Of a stretch of 40,994 nt of DNA, positions 22,547 through 32,077 are shown piece after piece. This DNA is from an uncultured Dorea sp. (GTDB lineage: Bacteria > Bacillota > Clostridia > Lachnospirales > Lachnospiraceae). The stretch covers positions 1 through 40,994 of the forward strand of contig CAJUMF010000031.1 in NCBI GenBank assembly GCA_910586965.1. The letters run 5' to 3'. The notes below the pieces were generated by a model that saw only the letters and a list, made by a program, of their open reading frames with translations, did not search any database and had not been told where the DNA came from. The position numbers were made by a program, and so were the translations under genes. Every line of letters starts with the position of its first letter. The stretch's first letter is position 1.

Positions 22547-25500
22547 TGCCTAGAAATAAAGAGATTAAAAAAGTATTAGTGATTGGTTCGGGCCCCATTG
22601 TCATCGGGCAGGCGGCGGAATTTGACTATGCAGGAACTCAGGCATGTCGCTCCCTTAAGGAAGAGGGGATTGAGGTTGTGCTCCTTAATTCTAACCCGGC
22701 GACGATCATGACCGATAAGGATATCGCGGACCGGGTCTATATCGAACCCCTGACGGTAGAAGTAGTAGAGCAGCTTATCCTGAAGGAGCATCCAGACAGT
22801 GTCCTTCCTACCCTTGGGGGACAGGCGGCGCTTAATCTTGCGATGGAGCTTGAGGAGAACGGGTTTCTGAAAAGGAATAATGTGCGCCTTATCGGAACGA
22901 CCTCTGAGACGATCAAGAAGGCGGAAGACCGGCTGGAATTTAAGACAACAATGGAGAAGATCGGTGAGCCGTGCGCTGCCTCTCTTGTCGTGGAGAGTGT
23001 GGAGGAGGGGATTAAGTTTGCCGAAAAGATCGGCTATCCTGTAGTCTTACGTCCTGCCTATACCCTTGGAGGAAGCGGCGGCGGGATTGCGAAGAACAGA
23101 GGGCAGCTTGTGGAGATCTTAGAGAACGGCCTTAGATTATCCCGTGTGGGACAGGTGCTTGTGGAGCGCTGTATCGCAGGCTGGAAAGAGATAGAGTATG
23201 AAGTGATGCGGGACAAAAGCGGCAACTGCATCACCGTATGTAATATGGAAAATATCGACCCGGTAGGCGTTCATACCGGAGATAGTATTGTAGTGGCACC
23301 TTCCCAGACGCTGGGAGATAAAGAATATCAGATGCTTCGTACGTCTGCACTTAATATTATCAGCGAGCTTAATATTACCGGAGGGTGTAATGTACAGTAT
23401 GCCCTGCACCCGGAGACTTTTGAGTATTGTGTGATCGAGGTTAATCCAAGAGTCAGCCGATCTTCGGCGCTGGCCTCTAAGGCCACGGGCTACCCCATCG
23501 CGAAGGTTGCGGCAAAGATTGCTCTGGGCTATACGCTGGATGAGATCAAAAATGCAGTGACGAAAAAAACCTATGCAAGTTTTGAACCTATGCTTGACTA
23601 TTGTGTAGTGAAGATCCCCCGGCTTCCCTTTGATAAATTCATCAGTGCGAAACGTACACTGACCACACAGATGAAAGCTACCGGAGAGGTGATGAGCATC
23701 TGTGATAATTTTGAAGGGGCACTGATGAAGGCAATCCGTTCCTTAGAGCAGCATGTGGACAGCCTCATGTCTTATGACTACTCACATCTGTCAGAAGAGG
23801 AACTTTTCGAGGAGCTTTATGTGGTGGATGACCGCAGGATCTTTAAGATCGCAGAAGCACTGCGAAGAGGGGTCAGCTACGATGACATTCATGAGATCAC
23901 CCGGATTGACAAGTGGTTTATCGATAAGTTAGCTATCCTCGTGGAGATGGAAGAGCGCCTTAAGAATGAGCCGCTCACCCCAGAGCTTCTTAAGGAAGCC
24001 AAGCGGATCGAATTTCCCGACCATGTGATCGCTTCTCTTGCGGGGAAGACAGCGGAGGAAGTCTGCGGGATGCGCTATGCCAATAACATCACGGCAGCTT
24101 ATAAGATGGTGGATACCTGCGCGGCAGAATTTGCAGCGGAGACGCCTTATTATTATTCGGTATACGGCAGTGAGAATGAGGTGGAAAAGACGGTAGGCAG
24201 AAAGAAAGTGCTTGTGCTTGGCTCCGGCCCCATCCGTATCGGGCAGGGGATTGAGTTTGATTTTTGTTCTGTGCATTGCACCTGGGCATTTTCAAAAGAA
24301 GGATATGAGACGATCATCGTCAATAATAACCCAGAGACAGTGAGTACGGATTTTGACATCGCGGATAAGCTGTATTTTGAGCCGCTGACACCGGAGGATG
24401 TGAGGAGTATTGTGGATTTAGAGAAGCCGGACGGGGCGGTGGTGCAGTTTGGCGGGCAGACGGCGATCAAATTAACAGAATCGCTGATGAAGATGGGTGT
24501 TCCGATCCTCGGCACTTCCGCGGAGAACGTAGATGCTGCAGAGGACCGGGAGCTGTTCGATGCAATCCTGGAAAAATGCGGTATCCCAAGGCCTACAGGC
24601 GGTACGGTGTATACTGCCGAGGAGGCAAAGAAGGTGGCAAATGAATTAGGATATCCGGTACTTGTGCGCCCGTCTTACGTTCTTGGCGGCCAGGGGATGC
24701 GGATTGCCATCAATGATCATGATATCGAAGAATTTATCGGGATCATCAATCAGATTGCCCAGAATCACCCGATTTTGGTGGATAAGTATCTCCAGGGCAA
24801 GGAGATTGAAGTTGACGCGGTATGCGACGGGGAAGATATTCTGATTCCGGGTATTATGGAGCATATCGAGCGGGCGGGTATCCATTCTGGGGATAGTATC
24901 TCCGTGTATCCGGCCCAAAGTATTTCAGAAAAGACGAAGAGAATCATTGAAGATTATACAAAAAAGCTGGCAAGGTCGCTTCATGTGATCGGACTCATCA
25001 ATATTCAGTTTATCGTATGCGGGGAAGAGGTGTATGTGATCGAGGTCAATCCGCGGTCCAGCCGTACCGTGCCTTATATCAGCAAAGTGACAGGAATCCC
25101 CATCGTGCCGCTGGCGACGAAAGTGATCATCGGCGGGAAGATAAAAGAGTTTGGCTACACGCCGGGGCTTGCACCGGAGGCAGATTACTTTGCGGTCAAG
25201 ATGCCGGTATTTTCCTTTGAGAAGATCCGCGGCGCTGATATCAGTCTGGGGCCGGAGATGAAGTCAACGGGTGAGTGCCTCGGCATTGCAAAGACATTTG
25301 ATGAAGCGCTTTATAAGGCTTTCCTGGGAGCAGGCATTAAACTGCCGAAGCATAAGAATATGATCATTACTGTGCGCGACGAGGACAAGGAAAAAGCGGT
25401 AGAGATTGGGCAGAGATTTGAAAGGTTTGGGTATCGGATCTTTGCTACAAGAGGGACAGCAGAAGCGATGAAGGCAGCAGGGGTCAAGGCAAATGCGGTG

Positions 25501-25743
25501 AATAAGATCGAACAGGAATCGCCGAACCTTATGGACTTGATCTTAGGGCACAAGATAGATCTGGTCATTGACACACCGCCGCAGGGAGCGGAGCGCGCGG
25601 GAGATGGATTTGTGATCCGCAGAAATGCCATCGAGACGGGAGTAAATGTGCTGACAGCCATTGATACGGCAGAAGCACTCATTACCAGTCTGGAGAATAC
25701 GAATGTCCGGAAACTGGCATTGATCGATATTGCGAAGATATAG
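22546..25743 (+). CDS. carB: Carbamoyl phosphate synthetase large subunit
   Basis: At 1,065 residues it has the full duplicated architecture: two ATP-grasp halves beginning KKVLVIGSGPIVIGQAAEFD and KKVLVLGSGPIRIGQGIEFD, an oligomerisation region between them, and a C-terminal MGS-like allosteric domain (about 930-1065; RIFATRGTAEAMKAAGV, DLVIDTPP). It makes carbamoyl phosphate from bicarbonate, ammonia and two ATP with CarA. The ATG shares its A with the carA stop, and AAAGGAG lies just upstream, so the two subunits are translationally coupled. No other pyrimidine or arginine gene is adjacent, so pathway commitment cannot be judged from context. Nothing unusual in motifs. Confidence 0.97.
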   Translation: MPRNKEIKKVLVIGSGPIVIGQAAEFDYAGTQACRSLKEEGIEVVLLNSNPATIMTDKDIADRVYIEPLTVEVVEQLILKEHPDSVLPTLGGQAALNLAMELEENGFLKRNNVRLIGTTSETIKKAEDRLEFKTTMEKIGEPCAASLVVESVEEGIKFAEKIGYPVVLRPAYTLGGSGGGIAKNRGQLVEILENGLRLSRVGQVLVERCIAGWKEIEYEVMRDKSGNCITVCNMENIDPVGVHTGDSIVVAPSQTLGDKEYQMLRTSALNIISELNITGGCNVQYALHPETFEYCVIEVNPRVSRSSALASKATGYPIAKVAAKIALGYTLDEIKNAVTKKTYASFEPMLDYCVVKIPRLPFDKFISAKRTLTTQMKATGEVMSICDNFEGALMKAIRSLEQHVDSLMSYDYSHLSEEELFEELYVVDDRRIFKIAEALRRGVSYDDIHEITRIDKWFIDKLAILVEMEERLKNEPLTPELLKEAKRIEFPDHVIASLAGKTAEEVCGMRYANNITAAYKMVDTCAAEFAAETPYYYSVYGSENEVEKTVGRKKVLVLGSGPIRIGQGIEFDFCSVHCTWAFSKEGYETIIVNNNPETVSTDFDIADKLYFEPLTPEDVRSIVDLEKPDGAVVQFGGQTAIKLTESLMKMGVPILGTSAENVDAAEDRELFDAILEKCGIPRPTGGTVYTAEEAKKVANELGYPVLVRPSYVLGGQGMRIAINDHDIEEFIGIINQIAQNHPILVDKYLQGKEIEVDAVCDGEDILIPGIMEHIERAGIHSGDSISVYPAQSISEKTKRIIEDYTKKLARSLHVIGLINIQFIVCGEEVYVIEVNPRSSRTVPYISKVTGIPIVPLATKVIIGGKIKEFGYTPGLAPEADYFAVKMPVFSFEKIRGADISLGPEMKSTGECLGIAKTFDEALYKAFLGAGIKLPKHKNMIITVRDEDKEKAVEIGQRFERFGYRIFATRGTAEAMKAAGVKANAVNKIEQESPNLMDLILGHKIDLVIDTPPQGAERAGDGFVIRRNAIETGVNVLTAIDTAEALITSLENTNVRKLALIDIAKI

Positions 25744-25752
25744 AAGAAGGTG

Positions 25753-25781
25753 TTGATTGGTCTGGGAGCTTAAGTTATAAT
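25753..25781 (+). promoter_or_regulatory. Promoter of the cupin gene
   Basis: -35 TTGATT (25753-25758), 17-nt spacer and consensus -10 TATAAT (25776-25781) lie just downstream of carB and 39 nt before the cupin ATG. Confidence 0.7.
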
Positions 25782-25819
25782 CAAGAACAGAGATATTTTG
25801 TTAAAGGAGGGCGTTGATC

Positions 25820-26164
25820 ATGACAAAAATTGGACAGAGAGAGATTATTAAGGCGGAACATGCATACGGCGGTGCAGGGTATATTACGAAGGAAATGCTG
25901 ATATCCGATGAGGCCCGCGGGGAGCATTGTAAGATGTATGCAAAGGTTACAGTACCTTCGGGATGTGAGATCGGTTATCATGTGCATCAGGGGGATGAGG
26001 AAGGGTATTATATCCTGACAGGAACGGGGATTTATAATGACAACGGCACAGAGATGCCTCTTGAACCCGGAGATTCTTTCTTTTGCAAGGAAGGTGACGG
26101 ACATGGGATTAAGAACACAGGAGATGAGGATATTACATTTGTGGCGTTAATTCTGAAAAAATAA
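25820..26164 (+). CDS. Small single-domain cupin protein
   Basis: The 114-residue protein is one cupin_2 beta-barrel. Cupin motif 1 is GYHVHQGDEEGYYILTG, with the metal-ligand pattern H-x-H-x(5)-E, and motif 2 contains GDGHGIKN with the last His. It probably binds a divalent metal; small cupins of this type range from isomerases and dioxygenases to sugar or metabolite sensors, so no reaction is claimed. Start ATG 25820 has AAAGGAGG 9 nt upstream; TTG 25814 is in frame but less likely. It is a monocistronic unit with its own promoter and a strong terminator. Confidence 0.85.
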   Translation: MTKIGQREIIKAEHAYGGAGYITKEMLISDEARGEHCKMYAKVTVPSGCEIGYHVHQGDEEGYYILTGTGIYNDNGTEMPLEPGDSFFCKEGDGHGIKNTGDEDITFVALILKK

Positions 26165-26191
26165 CAATAAATGTTTGAAGTGTATAAGTTC

Positions 26192-26220
26192 TGGCGGGGA
26201 ATTTATCCCCGCCAATTTTT
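26192..26220. terminator. Intrinsic terminator between the cupin gene and the aminotransferase gene
   Basis: TGGCGGGGA (26192-26200) pairs perfectly with TCCCCGCCA (26206-26214) around a 5-nt loop, followed by ATTTTT. It lies between convergent genes and can act for the cupin gene; the other strand has fewer Ts. Confidence 0.9.
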
Positions 26221-26226
26221 ATGATT

Positions 26227-27315
26227 TTATATATTTTTGAATACTTTCATAAGTCTTTCGTTATCCTCCGGTTTCATAATGCAAAACCGCACGAAGTCCC
26301 CATTCAGACTTTGGAAGGATGAGCAGTCTCTTATCATCAACTTTTCATGGATTGCGGCTTCGAATACTTGAAAGGAGGTTACACTTTCTTTTAGAATACG
26401 AAGTAAGATAAAATTGGCATATGGCATGTATACTTTGAAAGTATCGAGTGTTTCAAGCTGTCTGCAAAGCCTGCTGCGTTCGGAGAGAATCAATCGGCGT
26501 GTTTTGTCTATATATTCTCTGTCCTGAAGTAAAAGCTCTCCGGCAAAAGCGCCGATGCTGTTTAGGCTCCATGGGTTCTGATGGGTTAAGAGCATGGACA
26601 AGAATTCATGATTGCTTGTAATACCATACCCAAAGCGAAGTCCCGGGGCGGCAAAAAATTTGGATACACCTCGGATGACCATGAGATTATCATAGTGTTT
26701 TGTCAAAGGGATAGAGGTGATCTGCGCTATATCCGGAGCAAATTCTACATATGTTTCATCTATCATAACAAAGATATCCTGGGCGCGGCAAAATCCGACA
26801 ATTTTTTTCATATCGCTCTGAGTGAGCGCCGAAGATGTGGGGTTGTTAGGGTTGCAAATGATGACAAGGTCCGTACCTGAAGGGATGGAATTTATAAAAT
26901 CTTCGGTATCCAGTATAAAATCATCGGTTTCTTTCAAATTATAATAGGAGAGAAGACCTCCTGTCAGATTAAGTTCCCGCTCATATTCCGAATAAGTAGG
27001 ACCCAGAACGAGGGCTCTTTTTGCGGAACGTTGACTGATCAGCAGAGAAATAAGCTCTGTTGAGCCATTTCCGACAACAACATTTTCGGGGATGCATCCG
27101 CAGTACCGGCTGATTACCTGTTTTAAAGAAGTGTAATTGCGGTCAGGATAGCTGCTGATGATGTCCAGATGGTCAGCGAGCGCCTGTTTTACAGCGGCGG
27201 ACAGCCCAAGGGGATTGACATTGGCACCAAATTGTACGATGTCTTCTTTTGGAATCTGGTAATATTCTCCTATTTTTTCAAGATCGCTTCCGTGAAATTC
27301 AACTTTTTTTGACAT
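26227..27315 (-). CDS. PLP-dependent aminotransferase, HisC/CobD (threonine-phosphate decarboxylase)-like
   Basis: The 362-residue fold-type I PLP enzyme has a CobD-like start (FHGSDLEKIGEYY, FGANVNPLGLS), GNGSTELI for the phosphate cup, CNPNNPT at 154-160, IDETYVEF around D186 and the Schiff-base lysine K219 in RGVSKFFAAPG. The family includes histidinol-phosphate aminotransferase and L-threonine-O-3-phosphate decarboxylase of cobalamin synthesis. No his or cob gene is nearby, so the role is open. Start ATG 27315 follows AGAAGGAGAG; 29 further open codons upstream lack a ribosome binding site and would run into the divergent promoter. It is divergent from the Hsp70-like operon. Confidence 0.8.
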   Translation of the reverse strand: MSKKVEFHGSDLEKIGEYYQIPKEDIVQFGANVNPLGLSAAVKQALADHLDIISSYPDRNYTSLKQVISRYCGCIPENVVVGNGSTELISLLISQRSAKRALVLGPTYSEYERELNLTGGLLSYYNLKETDDFILDTEDFINSIPSGTDLVIICNPNNPTSSALTQSDMKKIVGFCRAQDIFVMIDETYVEFAPDIAQITSIPLTKHYDNLMVIRGVSKFFAAPGLRFGYGITSNHEFLSMLLTHQNPWSLNSIGAFAGELLLQDREYIDKTRRLILSERSRLCRQLETLDTFKVYMPYANFILLRILKESVTSFQVFEAAIHEKLMIRDCSSFQSLNGDFVRFCIMKPEDNERLMKVFKNI

Positions 27316-27395
27316 TTTATCTCTCCTTCTATATACTGTGATTGGTAGTTTCATACATAGTTCGACATATATTTTTAAGATTTTGTGTTTCGGCA

Positions 27396-27425
27396 TTGCC
27401 ATAAGCTATAAAATAATGCTATAAT
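27396..27425 (+). promoter_or_regulatory. Promoter of the unknown Hsp70-like/TPR operon
   Basis: -35 TTGCCA (27396-27401), 18-nt spacer and consensus -10 TATAAT (27420-27425). Transcription starting near 27432 would make a TTG at 27441 almost leaderless, which favours TTG 27477, preceded by AGGTG at 27466-27470, as the first start. Confidence 0.55.
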
Positions 27426-27476
27426 TTATTATAGTGTGTTTTGAAAAAAAAGCAACGAAAGAAGCAGGTGTCAGGC

Positions 27477-30400
27477 TTGAAAAATAAGATTCAGAAATTT
27501 TCCAAAGGAGATTTTCGACTTATCAGGCCGGAAGTAGAATTTGAAGATACAAATCTGGTACTGATTATCGGCGAAGGTGAAGTGTATAAGGCAGGCTTCC
27601 AGATCAGGAGCAAGAATGATAGTAAAATCAGGGGACTTATCTACCCCTCTTCTTTTCGTGTTTCATTTAAGGATCAAGGATTTGAAGGAAATCCTGCAAG
27701 AGTCGAATTTACTTACGATGGCAGAGGACTTAAGCCCGGGCACGTTGAGAAAGGGAAGTTTACAGTAGTATGCTCCGGGGGAGAGTATGAGCTTCCGTTT
27801 ACAGCAATTATAGAGAAACCTTATATTATGACAGCTTATGGCAAAGTGCAGAGCACGGACGATTTTCGTAAGCTTGCGGTCAAGGATTATTCAGAGGCAG
27901 GACGATTGTTCCGTTCAAAGTCTTTTTATGAGATACTGAAATATGAGAATGAGCGTATTTTCTATCTGTATGACAATATGCGCCGCTGGTCATTGGGCGA
28001 GCAGGCGATGGAAGAATTTTTAGTAGGCATCAAACAGAAGGAATGTATTTTTCTGACTCTTGCGGGAGAAGGGATGCTCTTTGAAGATATTAATGAATCA
28101 ACAAAGGGAATTATCTCTGTGATGAAAAATACGTGGGGATTTATGCCTATAAAGATCAAGGCGGAAGGACGATTTTTAAAGATCATGCGTCCTGAGATCA
28201 CGACAGAAGATTTTGTAGGAAATACATTGGAGGTAGAATATCTTGTGCGCCCTGAGTATCTGCACGGAGGACGTAATTATGGTGCGATCCAGTTTATAAC
28301 ACCGTATGAAGAACTCACATATGAGATAGAAGTGCTGCAGAGTATGGAGTATAATGAGAACCATCATGTTCCAGAGCTTTTATGCGCACAGGTTTTGAAA
28401 GAGTATATCAGTTATGTCGGAGGGAGAAAAGAGCTGAAAAGCTGGGTGGACAGTGCGGAGGAAAAGATCGCATCCCTTAGAAAACTGGATTCGAACAGTG
28501 AGCTTTATCAGCTTCTTCAGGCGCATATTTATATCAAAGGGCGCAAGATGGAAGAAGCAAAGTGGATTTTAGAGAACTTTAACTATAATCGTTTTGCGAT
28601 TGGAAAAGATCCGATCATCAACTGCTACTATCTGTATCTGACTGCACTGATCCGCGGGAAGGGAAGTCATACGGAGCGGGTATTAGATGAGATAGGGAAG
28701 ACATATATGCGCTATCAGGATAGCTGGATGCTTCTGCAGATGTTGATCCATCTGGACCGCAGATATCGGAACCCTTACAAGAAGTTAGAGGTGCTGGAGC
28801 AGCAATTTGATTTTGACTGTCATCAGGTGATGTTTTATCTTGAGGCATATCTGTGTTATCAGGAGAAGCCGATTCTTTTGAAAAAGCTTGGAAAGTTTGA
28901 GGTACAGGTATTGGAGTTTGCTTCAAAATATCGTTTGATGTCCAAGGAGCTGGCTCTTTATGTGGCGAATTTTGCCAGTCAGCAGAAGTCTTACAGTGAA
29001 TCACTGTTCCGTATTCTGGTGCGTATCTACGATATGTACCGGGAGAAGATGATATTGAATACCATCTGTACGCTCCTGATCAAAGGCAATAAGATGCAAA
29101 GGAAGTATTTTATCTGGTATCAGCGTTCTGTGGAGGCGGGACTTAAGATTGCACAGCTATACGAATATTATATGGTTACGCTTGATACATCCTCTGTGAG
29201 AGGAGCGCTTCCGAAGTCGATTTTTTTATATTTTATGCATGGAAATTCTCTTGATTATAAAAAGACTGCTTTTTTGTACGCGAATCTTTTGACTTATGAA
29301 GTTGGAGGAGAAGATCTGTTTTTGAACTACAGGGAACAGATGGTTTCGTTTACGTGGGAGCAGCTTATGAAGCGGCATATTACGGAGCATTTGCGGGTAT
29401 TGTATAAGCGGTTTTGTGTGAAGGAAGAGATGACGGATGAGCGTATGGAAGCGATGCGCGACATTTGTTATTCGTACAGTGTGACTACTAAAGTTTCAGA
29501 TATGAACTATGTGCTTGTGATTGAAAAGAATGGGGAGGCAAAGCAAAAGGTTCCTTATGAGCATGACGGGACTACAATTATCTGTCTGTACAATAAGGAG
29601 TCACGTATTGTCTGGGAGTCAGTTTCAGGACGCTATTATACAGATTCTATTCCTTATGAGACGAAGCGGTTGTTTTATGAGCCGCGTTTTCTCGAAATGT
29701 GCAAAAAATACGAGGAGTCGGAGTGGAAAGGTCAGGAGGCGCAGAAACAGGAAGAGCTGACGCTTGAGAATGTCAAAGAGAAGGGAATCGGTGCATTTGA
29801 CGAGCAGGAGGTATTTCGGTTTTGCAGTCATCTTGTCAGGGACACGAATTACAAGGAGGAAGAGTATCTCACGCATCTGTGCTTTGAATTGTTCCGGCTT
29901 GGACAGTATGACAAAGCAACGCTTATGTATCTTGCCAATTGGTATTGCGGTGCGACAAATGACATGAAAAAACTTTGGGCAGTGCTGAAAAGTTATGAGA
30001 TTCCTGCATACAAAGTAGGAGAACGTATCATTACGCAGATGGTGTTTTCGGAGAATCTTTTTGATGAGGAAAAGATATTTGAAGATTATTATTTGTCAGA
30101 TAATGCATATTTCCGGCTGAAACAGGCATATCTCGCGTATGTTTCCAGAGAATACCTTGTATTTGGGCGCGAGATCAAGAAGTGTGTATTTGACATTATA
30201 GCCAACGAATGTGAGCAGGGAGAAGAGCTGCCGGATATTTGTAAAGCTGCACTTTTGAAATATTTTTCAAACAGAAGTTATACTGCTGATTATGAACCGG
30301 TATTGCACCAGGTCCTGCGGGAGATGTGTGAGCGGCAGATCGTGTTCCCGTTCTATCTGAATTATGAGGAAGAATGGCTGAGGGAATTGCAGCTTTATGA

Positions 30401-30767
30401 CAAATCAATTGTTTTTTACCAAGGAGAGCCGGGGAGCAGCGTGGAACTTTATTATAAGATGAAACGTGGAGGACGGGAAGAATTGGGTTATCATAAAGAG
30501 ACGCTACTTCCGTTGTTTGAGAATCTGTATGTGAAGCAGTATGTGTTGTATGATGATGAGCACGTTAGTTATTATTTCCAGGAGACAAAGGGGAAGAACG
30601 TGATAACGTCAGAAAAAGCAGTGCTTGAAGGCCGCAAGAAGACGACAGCCGGAAAATACGGAAGGATCAATGCACTGATACGTATGTCCCCTGCGAGCCG
30701 TAAGAAAATGATGGCAGTTTTCAATGAGGATGAAAAGATGGCGGAGAGGATGTTTAAAATATACTAA
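27477..30767 (+). CDS. Large unknown protein: tandem beta-sandwich domains plus helical-repeat solenoid
   Basis: This is 1,096 residues from TTG 27477 (SD AGGTG at 27466-27470); TTG 27441 is the other candidate. I do not know its function; from memory it resembles the Lachnospiraceae family called DUF5717, not searched. There is no signal peptide or membrane segment. Residues about 15-120 and 190-300 read as two Ig-like beta-sandwiches, alternating strands ending in a YEIEVLQ-like strand. From about 310 to 600 and 780 to 960 there are TPR-like helical pairs (for example LLQAHIYIKGRKMEEAKWIL). A beta segment sits near 680-740 and another near 990-1060. Tyr, Phe and Glu are abundant. It heads a tight operon with an Hsp70-like and a TPR protein, so a scaffold or client-binding role is possible but is inference. 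Confidence 0.75.
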   Translation: MKNKIQKFSKGDFRLIRPEVEFEDTNLVLIIGEGEVYKAGFQIRSKNDSKIRGLIYPSSFRVSFKDQGFEGNPARVEFTYDGRGLKPGHVEKGKFTVVCSGGEYELPFTAIIEKPYIMTAYGKVQSTDDFRKLAVKDYSEAGRLFRSKSFYEILKYENERIFYLYDNMRRWSLGEQAMEEFLVGIKQKECIFLTLAGEGMLFEDINESTKGIISVMKNTWGFMPIKIKAEGRFLKIMRPEITTEDFVGNTLEVEYLVRPEYLHGGRNYGAIQFITPYEELTYEIEVLQSMEYNENHHVPELLCAQVLKEYISYVGGRKELKSWVDSAEEKIASLRKLDSNSELYQLLQAHIYIKGRKMEEAKWILENFNYNRFAIGKDPIINCYYLYLTALIRGKGSHTERVLDEIGKTYMRYQDSWMLLQMLIHLDRRYRNPYKKLEVLEQQFDFDCHQVMFYLEAYLCYQEKPILLKKLGKFEVQVLEFASKYRLMSKELALYVANFASQQKSYSESLFRILVRIYDMYREKMILNTICTLLIKGNKMQRKYFIWYQRSVEAGLKIAQLYEYYMVTLDTSSVRGALPKSIFLYFMHGNSLDYKKTAFLYANLLTYEVGGEDLFLNYREQMVSFTWEQLMKRHITEHLRVLYKRFCVKEEMTDERMEAMRDICYSYSVTTKVSDMNYVLVIEKNGEAKQKVPYEHDGTTIICLYNKESRIVWESVSGRYYTDSIPYETKRLFYEPRFLEMCKKYEESEWKGQEAQKQEELTLENVKEKGIGAFDEQEVFRFCSHLVRDTNYKEEEYLTHLCFELFRLGQYDKATLMYLANWYCGATNDMKKLWAVLKSYEIPAYKVGERIITQMVFSENLFDEEKIFEDYYLSDNAYFRLKQAYLAYVSREYLVFGREIKKCVFDIIANECEQGEELPDICKAALLKYFSNRSYTADYEPVLHQVLREMCERQIVFPFYLNYEEEWLRELQLYDKSIVFYQGEPGSSVELYYKMKRGGREELGYHKETLLPLFENLYVKQYVLYDDEHVSYYFQETKGKNVITSEKAVLEGRKKTTAGKYGRINALIRMSPASRKKMMAVFNEDEKMAERMFKIY

Positions 30768-30790
30768 GAGTGTTTTGAGGAGGAAGCAAG

Positions 30791-32077
30791 ATGGAGAGAG
30801 GGAGTATCCTTGGATATGACTTGAATGAAAAATACTGCCAGATCAGTTATTATAACGAAACCAAGGAAGAACCTGAGACTCTGGAAGTTTCCTCTGACAA
30901 TTACCAGATTCCTCTTTCGCTTGGCAAAATGGATGGGCAGTGGGTCTATGGGCTGGAGGCGGAATGTTTAAAGGCGGTGGATGAGAGCCTTTTTGTGGAG
31001 AACCTGTTTATGAAAGCTTTTTATCATCGAAAAGTGGCCGTTGGGAAAAAGACTTATGATGCAGTATGGCTTTTGGCAAAGTTTATTCGCCTTACGCTTG
31101 AGCGGTTTGAGGAGGTAGAGTATCTTACGTTCACGACACCTTTTACAAGTGTGGACATGTCGAAAATGCTGAAAAGTATTGGGAAGCATCTTGGGATTCC
31201 CAAGGAAAAAGTATATGTGCAGGATTATAAGGAAAGCTTTTGCCAGTATATGTTCTATCAGCCTAAGGAGTTATGGCAGTATGAATCAGCCCTGATGTTT
31301 TGTGATGCACAGAAAATCAAGGCTTATATGCTGAAAAGACTTAATGTGGTAAACAATCGTGAGAAAGAGTTGTTTGTGACGGTAGATGAAGTGGCAAAAG
31401 CACACATTAAAGAGTTGGAGGCAATACATCTTTTGCTTGACGATGAAGAAAAGGCAAGAAGTGCGGATGAGACTTTTAAGGCTTTTATTCAAAGTGTATT
31501 TGAGAAAAAGGTCATTTCATCAGTGTATTTGACGGGCGAAGGGTTTGAGAATAACTGGTATCCCAATTCCCTGAAAGTCTTATGTAATGGGCGGAGAGCG
31601 TTTGTGGGGAATAACCTCCACAGCAAGGGAGCGTGCTATACTTCTGTGCGCATATGCAGGGATGACAACGATGGTCCCGTATATCTGGATGAGACGAAGA
31701 TGACGCAGCAGATTTCTTTAAGGATGCGGGTGAACGGAAGAGAAGGATGGTATCCGATCGTGAAGTGGGGAACTCGCTGGTATGAGGCAGATGGGGAGTG
31801 GGAAGTACTTCTTGAGGATGATTCGGATCTGGAGGTTCATATAGAATCTCTTGCCGGAGAAGAACTGCAGGTAGAGCATATTTCGCTGGAAGGGCTGCCG
31901 GAGAGAACCGATTATTCCCTTCGGCTGAAGATAGAGATTATGTTTTTGGAGGAACGGCTGTGCAGGCTGACGTTACGGGATATAGGCTTCGGGGATTTCT
32001 TCCCCTCTTCCGGTTTTTGCGTTACCAAGGATATACATTTAGGAGGAATCAATGGGCAGTTTAATTCTATGTCATAG
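30791..32077 (+). CDS. Divergent Hsp70/actin-fold (ASKHA) protein with beta substrate-binding-like domain
   Basis: The 428-residue protein starts SILGYDLNEKYCQISYYNE (residues 5-23, D10), which fits the phosphate-1 loop of Hsp70/actin ATPases. NYQIPLSLG and WVYGLEAE follow as in Hsp70 (IPS, vGe.A). VYLTGEGF (245-252) matches the adenosine-motif strand, and GNNLHSKGACYTS (273-285) replaces the Hsp70 A-x-GAA helix. The phosphate-2 DxG motif is degraded (ALMFCDAQKIKAYML). Residues about 300-418 are beta-rich and end with LRLKIEIMFLEERLCRLTLRD-like strands resembling the Hsp70 substrate-binding beta domain; no lid follows. I recall it as a DUF5716-type family. It starts 23 nt after the large gene with GAGGAGG before the ATG. 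Chaperone-like function is inference. Confidence 0.7.
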   Translation: MERGSILGYDLNEKYCQISYYNETKEEPETLEVSSDNYQIPLSLGKMDGQWVYGLEAECLKAVDESLFVENLFMKAFYHRKVAVGKKTYDAVWLLAKFIRLTLERFEEVEYLTFTTPFTSVDMSKMLKSIGKHLGIPKEKVYVQDYKESFCQYMFYQPKELWQYESALMFCDAQKIKAYMLKRLNVVNNREKELFVTVDEVAKAHIKELEAIHLLLDDEEKARSADETFKAFIQSVFEKKVISSVYLTGEGFENNWYPNSLKVLCNGRRAFVGNNLHSKGACYTSVRICRDDNDGPVYLDETKMTQQISLRMRVNGREGWYPIVKWGTRWYEADGEWEVLLEDDSDLEVHIESLAGEELQVEHISLEGLPERTDYSLRLKIEIMFLEERLCRLTLRDIGFGDFFPSSGFCVTKDIHLGGINGQFNSMS

